The notes beneath the pieces were generated by a model. The model saw only the letters and a list, made by a program, of their open reading frames with translations, was not told where the DNA came from and ran no database searches. Below are positions 37,781 to 47,718 of a stretch of DNA of 64,000 nt, one piece after another. A program made the position numbers and the translations under genes. Source of the DNA: Sphingorhabdus sp. Alg239-R122 (lineage in GTDB: Bacteria > Pseudomonadota > Alphaproteobacteria > Sphingomonadales > Sphingomonadaceae); contig NZ_UNRC01000007.1 of assembly GCF_900537065.1 (NCBI RefSeq), forward strand, positions 91,768-155,767, written 5' to 3'. Each line of letters begins with the position of its first letter. The first letter of the stretch is position 1.

Positions 37781-39223
37781 ATGGTTGCAGGCGCTCAAAC
37801 AGATACAGCAGAAGGCTGGTCATCACGGACAGCTTTTGTATTGGCAGCGGTGGGCGCTGCGGTTGGGTTAGGGAATTTATGGCGGTTCCCGACGCTCGCC
37901 GGTGAAAGCGGCGGCGGTGCATTCGTGCTGGTATATGTGGGTTGTGTAATCTTGATCGGACTGCCGCTGGTCCTCTCTGAAATCCTGATCGGCCGGGCCG
38001 GTCGAAGCGATGCGGTTGATAGTGTCCGTAACGTGGCAAAAGCATCGGGCATCAGTGAAAAATGGCAGATATTCGGCTGGTTTGAGATTATTGCCGCTTT
38101 CTTTATTTTGACATTCTATTCGGTCGTGGCCGGCTGGGTGATTTATTATATCGGTGTCATGCTGGGCGATTTTCTCAGCGCACTGGGGGCGGGTGAACCG
38201 CTACGCGGCGCACTTGCAGGCGAAACATCGGAACAGATAACGGGCCGTATGGGGGCTCTGTTTGAAAATGTGCCGATGCTGGTCGCCATGCACACACTGT
38301 TCATGCTGATAACGATTGGTATTGTGGCACAGGGCGTAACAGATGGCATTGAAAAAGCCGCGATGTTCCTGATGCCCGCCTTTTTCGTACTGCTGGTGTT
38401 AATCACCATTTATGGTGCGTTTACCGGCGACTTTGGACGTGCTGCCGAGTTCCTTTTTACTCCAGATTTCTCCAAACTGAGCGCGCCGGTCATCAATGAG
38501 GCGTTGGGACAGGCCCTGTTCTCGATGAGTCTAGGTTCAGCGGCGCTCATGACCTATGGCGCTTATGTTTCACGCGACACGAAACTGGGACCGACGGCGG
38601 GTATGATCGGTTTTGCAGATACCGGCGTGGCGATTATCGCGGGCTTGATGATTTTCCCGATAGTGTTTGCGGCTGGACTTGATCCTGCAGGTGGCCCGAC
38701 GCTGGTGTTCCAGTCGCTGCCGATTGCTTTTCAGAATATGCCAGCAGGGTCGTTGATCGGGCTGCTGTTCTTCGTGCTGATCTTCTTCGCCGCGCTCACC
38801 AGCTCAATCTCGCTGCTGGAAGGCCCGACAGCTTGGGCGAAAGAGGCTTTTGGCTGGTCTCGGTCAAAAACTGCATGGACTGTTGGCCTCTTCATTTACG
38901 TTGTTGGCATTGCCTGTGCATTGTCGCTCAGCATATGGAGCGATGTCCGTCTTTTACCGTTTTGGGACATATTCGCGGATCAGAATATTTTCGACACGAT
39001 TGATGGTTTTACAGGCAAGATATTGCTGCCGACATCGGCGTTACTGACCGCGATATTTGTCGGTTGGCGTGCCGATAGAAAGCTGGTTGATACCGAAACT
39101 GGCCTGGAAGGCAGCACGCTTGTGGCATTCCGCTTCCTTGTGGCGTGGGTGTGCCCGATTGCCGTTGGGTTGATCTTGCTATTTGGTATCTTCCCCGAAC
39201 TGCTGACTGCCATAGGCGGGTAA
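37781..39223 (+). CDS. Neurotransmitter:sodium symporter (NSS/SNF) family transporter
   Basis: Inner-membrane Na+-coupled transporter of 480 residues with about 11-12 hydrophobic segments. The first-helix signature AAVGLGNLWRFPTLAGESGGGAFV is the diagnostic NSS motif (as in LeuT), and the predicted substrate is an amino acid or related amine. GGGGAGATTC precedes the ATG. The gene is followed 18 bases later by glpQ, probably in the same transcript. Confidence 0.92.
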   Translation: MVAGAQTDTAEGWSSRTAFVLAAVGAAVGLGNLWRFPTLAGESGGGAFVLVYVGCVILIGLPLVLSEILIGRAGRSDAVDSVRNVAKASGISEKWQIFGWFEIIAAFFILTFYSVVAGWVIYYIGVMLGDFLSALGAGEPLRGALAGETSEQITGRMGALFENVPMLVAMHTLFMLITIGIVAQGVTDGIEKAAMFLMPAFFVLLVLITIYGAFTGDFGRAAEFLFTPDFSKLSAPVINEALGQALFSMSLGSAALMTYGAYVSRDTKLGPTAGMIGFADTGVAIIAGLMIFPIVFAAGLDPAGGPTLVFQSLPIAFQNMPAGSLIGLLFFVLIFFAALTSSISLLEGPTAWAKEAFGWSRSKTAWTVGLFIYVVGIACALSLSIWSDVRLLPFWDIFADQNIFDTIDGFTGKILLPTSALLTAIFVGWRADRKLVDTETGLEGSTLVAFRFLVAWVCPIAVGLILLFGIFPELLTAIGG

Positions 39224-39241
39224 TATTCCGGAGGTAGGGAA

Positions 39242-40324
39242 ATGCGCATGTTTCGCTTTTCCATTCTTCCACTTGTCCTGATAGGTGCTATGATGACTGA
39301 ACCTGCCATAGCCGCACAGCTCTGTGAGCGCGATGTGGTTGTCATCGCGCATCGCGGGGCTAGCGGAGAACGGCCCGAACACACACTGGCATCCTATGAC
39401 CTCGCCATCGACCAAGGTGCGGATTTTGTCGAACCTGATCTGGTGATGACCAAGGATGGTGTGCTGGTGGCGCGGCATGAAAACGACATATCCGAAACCA
39501 CCGATGTCGCGGACCGGTCCGAATTTGCGGATCGTAAAGCCACCAAACAGATAGACTATCATGAAATAACCGGCTGGTTCACCGAAGATTTCACATTGGC
39601 AGAACTGCGTACCTTGCGCGCCAAGGAGCGCCTGCCACAGCTACGCGGTGCCAACACTGCCTATGACGGGCTATACCAGGTGCCGACACTGGACGAGATT
39701 ATTGCGCTGGTGCGGGCGCGGGAAGCTGATACCGGACGGCGGATTGGTATCTACCCTGAAATCAAACATCCGACTTATTTTGCCGGTCTTGGCCTGGCGA
39801 TGGAGCAAAGGCTGGTCGATACGCTGCATGCGGCAGGGTATAAGGATGCGCATGAGCTGGTTTTTATCCAGAGTTTTGAAACCGGCAATCTGCGCGCATT
39901 GGATAAAATGACCGAACTGCGCCTGATCCAGTTAATTCACCCACTCGTGCCGCCCTATGACATGCGCGACAGCATAACGCAGTTCGACATGGTGCGGCCG
40001 GAACGCCTGACCGATATTGCGAGCTATGCCGATGGCATTGGCCCTGGTACCGACTTGATTCTGCCGCGTGACAGTGAAGAACGCTCGCTTGAGCCCACGG
40101 CATTGATAGCCGATGCGCATGCGGCGGGGCTGAAGGTGCATCCATGGACATTCCGCCGTGAAAATTACTTCCTGCCTGCGGAAATGCGCAAAGGTGCCGA
40201 TCCGCGTGATGCAGGTGATCTGGCGGCGCAGATAGCGCTGTTTATCAAACTGGGCGTGGACGGTGTGTTCAGTGATAATCCGCGCGAAGCCGTGCAAGTG
40301 CGCGACAGGGTCTGCGGCAAATAA
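39242..40324 (+). CDS. glpQ: Glycerophosphoryl diester phosphodiesterase
   Basis: Periplasmic GlpQ-type enzyme of 360 residues that would hydrolyse glycerophosphodiesters to glycerol-3-phosphate and an alcohol. N-terminal signal peptide (MRMFRFSILPLVLIGAMM, cut after IAA-like residues near 24). The catalytic His of IAHRGASGERPEHT and the metal-binding Glu/Asp of GADFVEPDLVMTKDGVLV are present, and ISETTDVADR and the C-terminal GVDGVFSDNP agree. GGAGG lies upstream. It is convergent with the Bcr-type efflux gene. Confidence 0.93.
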   Translation: MRMFRFSILPLVLIGAMMTEPAIAAQLCERDVVVIAHRGASGERPEHTLASYDLAIDQGADFVEPDLVMTKDGVLVARHENDISETTDVADRSEFADRKATKQIDYHEITGWFTEDFTLAELRTLRAKERLPQLRGANTAYDGLYQVPTLDEIIALVRAREADTGRRIGIYPEIKHPTYFAGLGLAMEQRLVDTLHAAGYKDAHELVFIQSFETGNLRALDKMTELRLIQLIHPLVPPYDMRDSITQFDMVRPERLTDIASYADGIGPGTDLILPRDSEERSLEPTALIADAHAAGLKVHPWTFRRENYFLPAEMRKGADPRDAGDLAAQIALFIKLGVDGVFSDNPREAVQVRDRVCGK

Positions 40325-41569
40325 TTACACTGCTTCGGGTATCTTGCGCTGGAACAACCTACCTTTTTCGGCCCAGAAGAGCACTGTGAGCGAGGCCATG
40401 CTGCACAGCAGGAAACCGGTGGTTAGCGGGACATTAGTTCCATCGAACAATTGCCCGATCAAAGCGCCCAGCAAGGCCGAGACGATTGTTGTAGAAAATG
40501 CCTGAAATGATGACGCTGCACCCGCCATGCCGCCGAACGGTTCCATCGCGATGGACGAACAGTTGCTGTTGATAAAGCCCGTCATGCCAAGCGACAGTGC
40601 GGTTATTATTACGAAAGGTACGAGCGACATACCGCCAGTACTGGCGCCAATCGCAAGGCCCATGGCTGACAGGACGATAACGGTGAGTATGGCGCTGTGT
40701 GCAATACGCCGCGCGCCGAAACGCATGACAAAACGCGCATTCAGAAACGCGCTTAGCGCAAGATTGGCGGTAATGATAGCGAAGATCAGCGGGAAATAAT
40801 CCCCCACGCCATAGGCGGTATCGAAAATCTGCTGTGCCGAGGCGACAAACCCGAATAACGGCCCCATGCTGAGGCCACCGGCGAGCATGTAACCGCTTGC
40901 CTTGCGGTGGAAAATAATGGTCTTCCAGGTTGTCCATATCGTATCCCGGCGGATCGGGATGACGTTTTCAGGGGCCAGCGTTTCGGGTAAGCGTATCCAT
41001 GTCCATGCCAGCAGCATGACGCCCAGCAGGGCCAGTGCGAAAAATATCCATGGCCAGCTTGCCACCAGCAATATCCCTGCGCCCAGTGTAGGCGCCAGCA
41101 TAGGCACCAGTGTGAAGACGATAAAGGCAAGCGACATGACACGTGCCATCCGATCACCGACAAAACGGTCGCGTACCACCGATGTCACAACGATGCGCAG
41201 TGCGCCCGCCGCCAGCCCTGCACAAAAACGCAGCGCAACCAATATGCTGAAATCAGGTGCAAAAGCGGCCAGTACGGCGAAGAAGGCGTAAAATGCAAGC
41301 GCGGGGAGCAGCACCACTTTTCGCCCGAAGCGGTCGCATAAGGGGCCATAGAAAAGCGATCCAATACCGAACCCGCCAACAAAAGCGAGCACCACCCATT
41401 GCCGGTCATTTGCATTGGTCAACGAATAATCCTGTGCAATCATACCGAGTGCTGGCAGCATGGCGTCAATTGCCAGCGCGGTGAGCGACATCAGCGCGGC
41501 AATCATGGTCACGAATTCGCCGAATCCGAGGGGGAATTCCTTTTTTGCAACAGAGGTAGTGTTAGTCAT
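40325..41569 (-). CDS. MFS transporter, Bcr/CflA drug-efflux family
   Basis: Inner-membrane protein of 414 residues with 12 hydrophobic segments. The motif GPLCDRFGRKVVLL after the second helix, and the N-terminal LTALAIDAMLPALGMIAQDY, match the DHA1 Bcr/CflA group (bicyclomycin, chloramphenicol and similar efflux in E. coli). Substrate here is unknown. AAGG precedes the ATG at 41569. It is divergent from panB, sharing an 85-base gap. Confidence 0.9.
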   Translation of the reverse strand: MTNTTSVAKKEFPLGFGEFVTMIAALMSLTALAIDAMLPALGMIAQDYSLTNANDRQWVVLAFVGGFGIGSLFYGPLCDRFGRKVVLLPALAFYAFFAVLAAFAPDFSILVALRFCAGLAAGALRIVVTSVVRDRFVGDRMARVMSLAFIVFTLVPMLAPTLGAGILLVASWPWIFFALALLGVMLLAWTWIRLPETLAPENVIPIRRDTIWTTWKTIIFHRKASGYMLAGGLSMGPLFGFVASAQQIFDTAYGVGDYFPLIFAIITANLALSAFLNARFVMRFGARRIAHSAILTVIVLSAMGLAIGASTGGMSLVPFVIITALSLGMTGFINSNCSSIAMEPFGGMAGAASSFQAFSTTIVSALLGALIGQLFDGTNVPLTTGFLLCSMASLTVLFWAEKGRLFQRKIPEAV

Positions 41570-41654
41570 GGCAGGCCTTATGGCGGGCTGGAACGGCTGT
41601 GGCCAGAAATTAAAACTACTTTCGTGGATAGGCGCGATACGCTAGGCAGGGCGC

Positions 41655-42521
41655 ATGTCTACGACCTTTAAACTTGATACTTCGACCAGCCGCGCCAACC
41701 CGACGCCGGCTCCCATGAAACGCGTGACGGTGCCTGCAATCCGGAACCGCAAGGGGAAAGAGCCACTCGTCATGCTGACCGCATATACGGCGCGCACGGC
41801 ACAGTTGCTGGATGCGCATTGTGACATGCTGCTGGTTGGTGATTCGCTGGGGCAGGTTATTTACGGCCTTCCGTCAACTGTGCCGGTGACACTCGACATG
41901 ATGTGTGCGCATGGTGCTGCGGTCGTCCGTGGCAGCTATCACAGCCTGGTTATCGTCGACATGCCGTTTGGCAGTTATGAAGCTTCGCCAGAGCAGGCAT
42001 TTGAAAGCGCTGCCCGTATTATGCAGGAAACGGGCGCTGCGGCGGTCAAAATGGAGGGCGGTGTGCATATGGCACCAACCATCGAATTCCTGTCTGCGCG
42101 GGGCATTCCGGTCATGGGTCATGTCGGTCTGACGCCGCAGTCGATCAATATGCTGGGCAGCTACCGCGCTCGCGGCAAAGGCAATGCCGAAACCGCCAAT
42201 TTGCTCGACGATGTTAAAGCAATCAGCGAATCCGGTGCATTTTCAATGGTGGTCGAAGGTGTGATGGAAAGCGTGGCTGAGGAAGCCATGACGGTAGCGC
42301 AGATTCCGGTTATCGGCATTGGCGCATCGGCCAAATGCGATGGACAGGTGCTTGTGACCGAAGACTTGCTGGGTATGTTTGAACGCACGGCGCGGTTTGT
42401 GAAGCGTTATGATAATCTGGCTGAACGTATCGAGACAGCGGCTGCGCAATATGCTGAAGAAGTCAAGGCGCGCAGCTTTCCCGGCGAAGCGCAGACATAC
42501 CGTCCGAAAGAAAAAAAATAG
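41655..42521 (+). CDS. panB: 3-methyl-2-oxobutanoate hydroxymethyltransferase
   Basis: First committed step of pantothenate synthesis (ketopantoate from 2-oxoisovalerate and methylene-THF), a Mg2+-dependent TIM barrel. Protein of 288 residues. MLTAYTARTAQLLD, DMLLVGDSLGQVIYG with its metal-binding Asp, and KMEGGVHMAPTIEFL, GHVGLTPQSINMLGS are conserved. AGGG stands before the ATG. panC is not in the window. Confidence 0.96.
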   Translation: MSTTFKLDTSTSRANPTPAPMKRVTVPAIRNRKGKEPLVMLTAYTARTAQLLDAHCDMLLVGDSLGQVIYGLPSTVPVTLDMMCAHGAAVVRGSYHSLVIVDMPFGSYEASPEQAFESAARIMQETGAAAVKMEGGVHMAPTIEFLSARGIPVMGHVGLTPQSINMLGSYRARGKGNAETANLLDDVKAISESGAFSMVVEGVMESVAEEAMTVAQIPVIGIGASAKCDGQVLVTEDLLGMFERTARFVKRYDNLAERIETAAAQYAEEVKARSFPGEAQTYRPKEKK

Positions 42522-42540
42522 GGTAGGGGGTAATTTCTCC

Positions 42541-42756
42541 CTATTTCACAATATCGGGATCCTTGACCGCACGGTGATATAGCCGTTTCCAATGTCTGTG
42601 CGAGCGTTTGTCCAGGGTTCTGTCGCCGGCGCGCTGTTTCAGGATATCAATATAGTCATCGCCATAGCGCGCATAGAGGTTGCGAATCCCTGCAATGTCC
42701 CGCTGCTTGCCTGTATCGCTCCTGAAAAAATCTAGAAACACGGATATCCCTCTCAT
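42541..42756 (-). CDS. Small hypothetical protein
   Basis: Protein of 71 residues taken from the ATG at 42756; the open frame reaches 42834 with a more hydrophobic N-terminus. The C-terminal part is charged and aromatic (YARYGDDYIDILKQRAGDR, SHRHWKRLYHRAVKD). I do not recognise the family. It converges with panB, 19 bases apart. Its reality rests on length and codon-like composition only, so confidence is low. Confidence 0.4.
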   Translation of the reverse strand: MRGISVFLDFFRSDTGKQRDIAGIRNLYARYGDDYIDILKQRAGDRTLDKRSHRHWKRLYHRAVKDPDIVK

Positions 42757-42942
42757 CCAGATATTGGTTTTACCCAGCTGATTATGCACATAAATAACAG
42801 ATTTTGCACTGATATATTCCACATAATTTACCATATTATGTCGTAAAAAGCATCTTCTTCGGATTTAATCGTTGCGCTGGTGCGGGAAAACCATATCAAA
42901 TGACCCGGTGAAACAGCCTGATTGGCTGAACAGGAGAGCAAA

Positions 42943-44121
42943 ATGAACGACGGGGCAAATGGAAATACGGCTGCAACCGGGCCGCTTGCGGGCGTAAAAA
43001 TCGTCGATATGTCGAGCGTCGTCATGGGACCTTTTGCTACCTTGCTGATGGCCGATATGGGGGCCGAAGTCATCAAGGTCGAAAATGAGGATGGCAAGAT
43101 CAAGGGAGACATGATGCGCTATGCGGGCGAGTCACCCACAGGTGATCTTGGTCCTATCTACATGGCGCTTAACCGCAATAAGCGTTCGGTCACCATCAAT
43201 GCCAAAAATGCTGATGAAAAGGCGGCTTTGCTTGAGTTGCTCAAAGACTGTGACATATTCTTCCACAATGTACGCCTTGCAGGCATGGAGCGGCTCGGTC
43301 TGGGTTATGAGGACGTGAAGGTGGTCAACCCCGATATCATCTATGTACACTGCGCTGGTTTTGGCGATGGCGGGCCCTATTCAACGCTACAGGCTTATGA
43401 TGACCTGGTACAGGCGGCATCGGGTTATGCGGCGCTGGACCAGCTGCGTTCAGGCGGGGCACCTGCCTATGCACCATCATTGATTGCAGACAAGACAGTA
43501 GGCCTGTTCGCGACCTATGCGACTTTGGCGGCGCTGTATCACAAGGAAAAGACAGGTCAGGGGCAGTTCGTTTCGGTGCCGATGCTCGAATCCTTCACCT
43601 TTTTTAACATGGTTGAGAATCTTTATGCCGCAACTTTTAAGGAAGAGGGCGGTAAAATGGGCTATACCCGTTCGATAAACCCGCGGCGGCGGCCCTATCC
43701 CACCAAAAATGGCTATATATCGATTGTGCCCTATGCAGACGCGCAATGGGCGCGTTTTTTTGAGATTGGAGGGCGCCCTGGTGTGTTCGAGGATCCGCGC
43801 TTTTCGACTTATGAAGAGCGTACCAAGCATACCGGTGAATTATATGCGATAATTGAGGAAGTGGCGGCCACGAAGCCGACTGAGGAATGGCTCGATATAT
43901 TGGCGCGTGAGAACATTCCTGCGATGCGGTTTAATGAGATGGAAAATGTGCTGACCGACCCGCATCTGGAAGCGGTCGGATTTTTTGAGAAACGCGAGCA
44001 TGAACTGGCTGGCGCTTATCGTGCCATGCGGCACCCGGTTACGTTTGGAGAAACTCCTGTAAATATACGTTATAACCCGCCGACATTGGGGTATGACAAT
44101 GGTTTGATCGGGAAGAAATAA
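42943..44121 (+). CDS. CaiB/BaiF family CoA-transferase
   Basis: Type III CoA-transferase of 392 residues (from ATG 42943, AGGAG nine bases before; TTG 42922 is the only alternative). The conserved VDMSSVVMGPFATLLMADMGAEVIKVEN start and the LIADKTVGLFATYATLAAL segment with its catalytic Asp identify the family. These enzymes move CoA between carboxylic acids. The donor and acceptor are unknown; racemase-type members of the same family exist, so alpha-methylacyl-CoA racemase cannot be excluded. Confidence 0.92.
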   Translation: MNDGANGNTAATGPLAGVKIVDMSSVVMGPFATLLMADMGAEVIKVENEDGKIKGDMMRYAGESPTGDLGPIYMALNRNKRSVTINAKNADEKAALLELLKDCDIFFHNVRLAGMERLGLGYEDVKVVNPDIIYVHCAGFGDGGPYSTLQAYDDLVQAASGYAALDQLRSGGAPAYAPSLIADKTVGLFATYATLAALYHKEKTGQGQFVSVPMLESFTFFNMVENLYAATFKEEGGKMGYTRSINPRRRPYPTKNGYISIVPYADAQWARFFEIGGRPGVFEDPRFSTYEERTKHTGELYAIIEEVAATKPTEEWLDILARENIPAMRFNEMENVLTDPHLEAVGFFEKREHELAGAYRAMRHPVTFGETPVNIRYNPPTLGYDNGLIGKK

Positions 44122-44149
44122 TCTTAGGTATAGGCTATAGTTATTTGTT

Positions 44150-44503
44150 TTAATACAATGATTTTATATGTGTTTTGATTGGACGCATGTGCCGCGGAAT
44201 GCTGTTATCGGTTGGTACATGTGTCTTACGAGCCATTTTGGGTTCAATCAATTTATCGAAATTGACACCGAAGCTGTTTTCCTTCGCCCAAGCTACATGA
44301 CCTGTCAGTTCTCCGATATTGTTGATGTAAATCTGCAGCTTCTCACCCGGCTGGACACACAGGTTGCCTTCAGCCTTCATGCCATTGGCGGACAGATTGC
44401 GCACGCGCACTTTGTACGCGCGTTTATTCTCCCCGACGACAATTTTGGCGAGGAGGAAAAGGCTATCGCGTATGCGGCCTCTATGATCGGATACATCTGA
44501 CAT
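44150..44503 (-). CDS. PilZ-domain protein
   Basis: Single PilZ domain of 117 residues. The c-di-GMP-binding motifs RxxxR (HRGRIRDS, with Arg at both ends) and NxSxxG (NLSANGM) are both present, so it may bind cyclic di-GMP. The C-terminal tail is basic. Its target is unknown. It lies between a CaiB-type CoA transferase and dksA and is probably monocistronic; the ATG at 44503 has no strong ribosome-binding site. Confidence 0.88.
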   Translation of the reverse strand: MSDVSDHRGRIRDSLFLLAKIVVGENKRAYKVRVRNLSANGMKAEGNLCVQPGEKLQIYINNIGELTGHVAWAKENSFGVNFDKLIEPKMARKTHVPTDNSIPRHMRPIKTHIKSLY

Positions 44504-44577
44504 AGCAGAGCTCGCTATATCAGGCCGAGGTAGAGAAAAGGTTAAAAGCCTGGAAAACCTGACCAGTGGACACCGGT

Positions 44578-45042
44578 TCAGTCGTCGCGGGAGATTTTTT
44601 CGCGGCGCTCATGCTGTTCCTGCGCCTCAACGCTCATAGTGGCAATTGGACGCGCGATCAGGCGGCCAAGACCAATTGGCTCGCCAGTAACTTCGCAATA
44701 GCCATATTCACCCTGATCAATACGGCGCAAGGCCGAGTCGATTTTGGAAACCAGTTTGCGCTGACGGTCGCGGGTGCGCAGTTCCAACCCCCATTCGGTC
44801 TCACTGGATGCACGATCGTTCATATCGGCTTCCTGGATCGGGCCGTCCTGCAACTGGCGCAAAGTGCCTTTTGCTGCGTCCAGAATTGAATTTTTCCATT
44901 CTTTCAGCAGGCTGCGAAAAAATTCTTGCTGTTTTTCAGACATATATTCTTCATCATCTGAAGGCTTGTAGTCTTCGCTGACGGCTTTGCGCGCTTTGGC
45001 AAGAATATCAATATCTTCAACGACGGTTGTCGCATGTACCAT
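44578..45042 (-). CDS. dksA: DksA (RNA polymerase-binding transcription factor)
   Basis: Cytoplasmic partner of ppGpp that binds the RNA polymerase secondary channel. The protein of 154 residues has a coiled-coil middle (EEYMSEKQQEFFRSLLKEWK and ADMNDRASSETEWGLELRTRDR with the coiled-coil tip acids DR) and a C-terminal finger region that reads YGYCEVTGEPIGLGRL then IATMSVEAQEQHERRE. Only one of the four zinc-finger cysteines is left, as seen in alphaproteobacterial DksA. GGAGAG lies about eight bases before the ATG. The 213-base gap to serS holds both promoters and an inverted repeat GTCAT-TTTAC-ATGAC at 45174-45188. Confidence 0.93.
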   Translation of the reverse strand: MVHATTVVEDIDILAKARKAVSEDYKPSDDEEYMSEKQQEFFRSLLKEWKNSILDAAKGTLRQLQDGPIQEADMNDRASSETEWGLELRTRDRQRKLVSKIDSALRRIDQGEYGYCEVTGEPIGLGRLIARPIATMSVEAQEQHERREKISRDD

Positions 45043-45255
45043 TGTTTGGCTCTCCAGGTCCGGAAATATGGTCTGGCATGTTTTTCATGTCCGGCCTTGT
45101 CCGAAGGGTTAATCCTCATAGTCTTTGGGCGCGCTATAGCTCTGCGTCTGCAGATACACAAGCGGCAAAACGGGTCATTTTACATGACGCATTTATATCT
45201 GCTGAATGCAGCAGGGGCTTGCACCGCTGACGCGCAAAATGCATAGGGTCAAACC

Positions 45256-46551
45256 ATGCATGATATTAAGACAATACGTGAGAATCCGGCAGAGTTTGAC
45301 GTGGGCCTGAAACGGCGCGGAGCAGAGGCTGTGGCGGACCGAATCATAGCCCTGGACAGTGCGCGCCGGGAAACCACCACGCAGCTTCAGGAAGGTCAGG
45401 CGCGCCGCAATGAAGCATCCAAGGCGATTGGCAAGGCCAAGGCTACAGGTGACGAGGAAGCAGCACAGGCGCTGATGGTGGAAGTCGGCGCGCTCAAAAC
45501 CGAATTGCCCGCGCTTGAAGGCAAGGCCCGCCAAATTGGCGAAGAGCTGAATGCTTTGATGGCCGCACTGCCGAACGTGCCGATGGACGATGTGCCGCAA
45601 GGCGAGGATGAAGACGATAATGTCGAGCTGTCCCGTTGGGGCACGCCGCGTGAATTTGCGTTTGAGCCGAAAGAACACGCCGATATCGGCCCGGCACTCG
45701 GGCTGGATTTTGAAACAGCGGCGAATATTTCGGGCGCTCGTTTCGCCTTCCTGAAAGGTGACATGGCCCGGCTGCAAAGAGCCATCGGTCAGTTCATGCT
45801 GGACCAGCAAGTGCAGGAAAATGGTTATATGGAATGTGCGCCGCCGCTGCTGGTGCGTGATGAGGCAGTGTTTGGTACAGGCCAGCTTCCCAAATTTTCC
45901 GAAGATCTTTTCCAGACCACCGATGGCCGCTGGCTTATCCCGACTGCGGAGGTCAGCCTGACCAATTCAGTGCGTGAAACGATATTGGGGGCAGAGGCGC
46001 TGCCGATGCGGCTCACAGCGTTGACCCCCTGTTTTCGCAGTGAAGCAGGCGCGGCAGGTCGTGATACGCGCGGTTTGATCCGTCAGCACCAGTTTGAAAA
46101 GGTCGAAATGGTGACCATCGCGCATCCTGAAACAAGTGAAGCCGAACATGAGCGTATGACAGAAGCCGCCGCATCCATCTTGCAGGCGCTCGAACTGCCC
46201 TATCGCAAAATGCTGCTATGTACCGGAGATATGGGTGCGACAGCGCGCAAGACCTATGATCTGGAGGTCTGGCTGCCTGGTCAGGGCGCGTACCGTGAGA
46301 TTAGCAGTTGTTCCAATTGCGGGGATTATCAGGCGCGGCGCATGAATGCACGTTTCCGTTCAGAGGGTGAGACCAAAGGCACCGATTTTGTACACACACT
46401 CAATGGTTCGGGTCTCGCGGTGGGTCGCACCTTGGTGGCCGTTATTGAAAATTATCAGCAGGCCGATGGCAGTGTGACCATTCCTGAAGCGCTACGCAGC
46501 TATATGGGCGGGCTGGAAACAATTGATGTGATGGACGAAACCGGCAAGTAA
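45256..46551 (+). CDS. serS: Seryl-tRNA synthetase
   Basis: Class II aminoacyl-tRNA synthetase of 431 residues. The N-terminal long coiled coil (about residues 25-105) binds tRNA; motif 2 is [24 protein letters not shown] and motif 3 is [18 protein letters not shown]. Serine specificity residues lie around [14 protein letters not shown]. It is divergent from dksA. Downstream comes an NlpD-like gene without surE between, unlike many alphaproteobacteria. Confidence 0.97.
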   Translation: MHDIKTIRENPAEFDVGLKRRGAEAVADRIIALDSARRETTTQLQEGQARRNEASKAIGKAKATGDEEAAQALMVEVGALKTELPALEGKARQIGEELNALMAALPNVPMDDVPQGEDEDDNVELSRWGTPREFAFEPKEHADIGPALGLDFETAANISGARFAFLKGDMARLQRAIGQFMLDQQVQENGYMECAPPLLVRDEAVFGTGQLPKFSEDLFQTTDGRWLIPTAEVSLTNSVRETILGAEALPMRLTALTPCFRSEAGAAGRDTRGLIRQHQFEKVEMVTIAHPETSEAEHERMTEAAASILQALELPYRKMLLCTGDMGATARKTYDLEVWLPGQGAYREISSCSNCGDYQARRMNARFRSEGETKGTDFVHTLNGSGLAVGRTLVAVIENYQQADGSVTIPEALRSYMGGLETIDVMDETGK

Positions 46552-46641
46552 GCATGGGCTAAATAAAACTGGCACATAGCCAGATTATCGCTAAAACCCA
46601 TGCCCATGATGTTTTCGGGGGCAAGTCGAAAATTTGGGAAT

Positions 46642-47694
46642 ATGCGCATTGTCACTGCTTTATGCGCCGTGACCATTGTTGCTGCCTGTATCCCGGCAAA
46701 GGATAAGTCCCCACCACAGACTGCGCAAACCCCACCCCGACTTGAAACCGATATTAGCGTGCTGGAGCAGGATATAGCGCCACCGGTGTGGGAAAGGCGC
46801 AGTGTTCAGGCTAATGCACGGCGGGTGGAAGGCGGCATCTATACCGTGAAATCGGGGGATACGCTGCGCGGAATTGGCAACCGCATGGGTGCAGGGTCTG
46901 AAATTATTGCCCGCGTCAATAATCTTGCACCGCCCTATACCATTTATCCAGGACAGAAACTGACGGTACCATCAGGCCGCTATCACAGTGTGGCCAGCGG
47001 CGAAACAGGCATTGCCATTGCCCGCGCCTATGGGGCACCTTGGAGCCGTATTGTTAGGCTCAACGGATTGGAAGAGCCTTATATATTGCGCATCGGACAA
47101 CGGCTTTTGCTGCCCGGCAAAAATCCCAGCAACGATAAAGTACCATCCACTGCGCCGGATCGGCAGGAACGCGCTGCGGCCTTCGATATCGGTATCGGTG
47201 ACATTGTAAGCGGTGGTCAGCCGGCGCTTGCGGAGGGGCGTGCCGCAGCACGGCCCACGCGTGCAACTGCGCAGGCCGCGAGCACAAAGGCGATTGCGCT
47301 TCCCACAAAATTTGCAGGCCGCTTCCAATGGCCACTCAGAGGCAGGCTTGCATCCAGTTTCGGTAAAAAAGGCGGCGGCAGGGTCAATGAAGGCATAGAC
47401 ATTATCGCGCCACGCGGCACGCCTATACTGGCGGCAGCGGACGGCGTGGTATCCTATAGCGGGGATGAGATTGCGGTGTTCGGAGGGCTTGTCCTGATCA
47501 GCCATGGTGATGGCTGGGTCACAGCCTATGGTCATGCCGATCGCCTGGATGTCGTGCGAGGGCAGGCAGTTAAGGCTGGACAGGTTATTGGCATATCGGG
47601 CGATAGCGGCTATGCCAGTCAACCGCAATTGCATTTTGAGATCCGAAAACAACTGAAACCTGTTGATCCTATTGCACATTTGCCGGGAAAATAA
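46642..47694 (+). CDS. NlpD-like lipoprotein with two LysM and a degenerate M23 domain
   Basis: Lipoprotein of 350 residues. ATG 46642 gives a clean lipoprotein signal with lipobox VAAC (Cys16). Two LysM domains follow (YTVKSGDTLRGIGNRMGAGSEI and YHSVASGETGIAIARAYGAPW), and then a LytM/M23 domain. Two of the M23 zinc ligands are altered: the H-x-G-x-D motif reads NEGID and the HxH motif reads QLH, while YGHAD and LHFEIR remain. The same losses occur in E. coli NlpD, which does not cut peptidoglycan but activates an amidase. This protein is therefore probably an amidase activator in cell separation (inference). Confidence 0.88.
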   Translation: MRIVTALCAVTIVAACIPAKDKSPPQTAQTPPRLETDISVLEQDIAPPVWERRSVQANARRVEGGIYTVKSGDTLRGIGNRMGAGSEIIARVNNLAPPYTIYPGQKLTVPSGRYHSVASGETGIAIARAYGAPWSRIVRLNGLEEPYILRIGQRLLLPGKNPSNDKVPSTAPDRQERAAAFDIGIGDIVSGGQPALAEGRAAARPTRATAQAASTKAIALPTKFAGRFQWPLRGRLASSFGKKGGGRVNEGIDIIAPRGTPILAAADGVVSYSGDEIAVFGGLVLISHGDGWVTAYGHADRLDVVRGQAVKAGQVIGISGDSGYASQPQLHFEIRKQLKPVDPIAHLPGK

Positions 47695-47718
47695 GGCCTG
47701 ATTGGACTATAAGAATAT

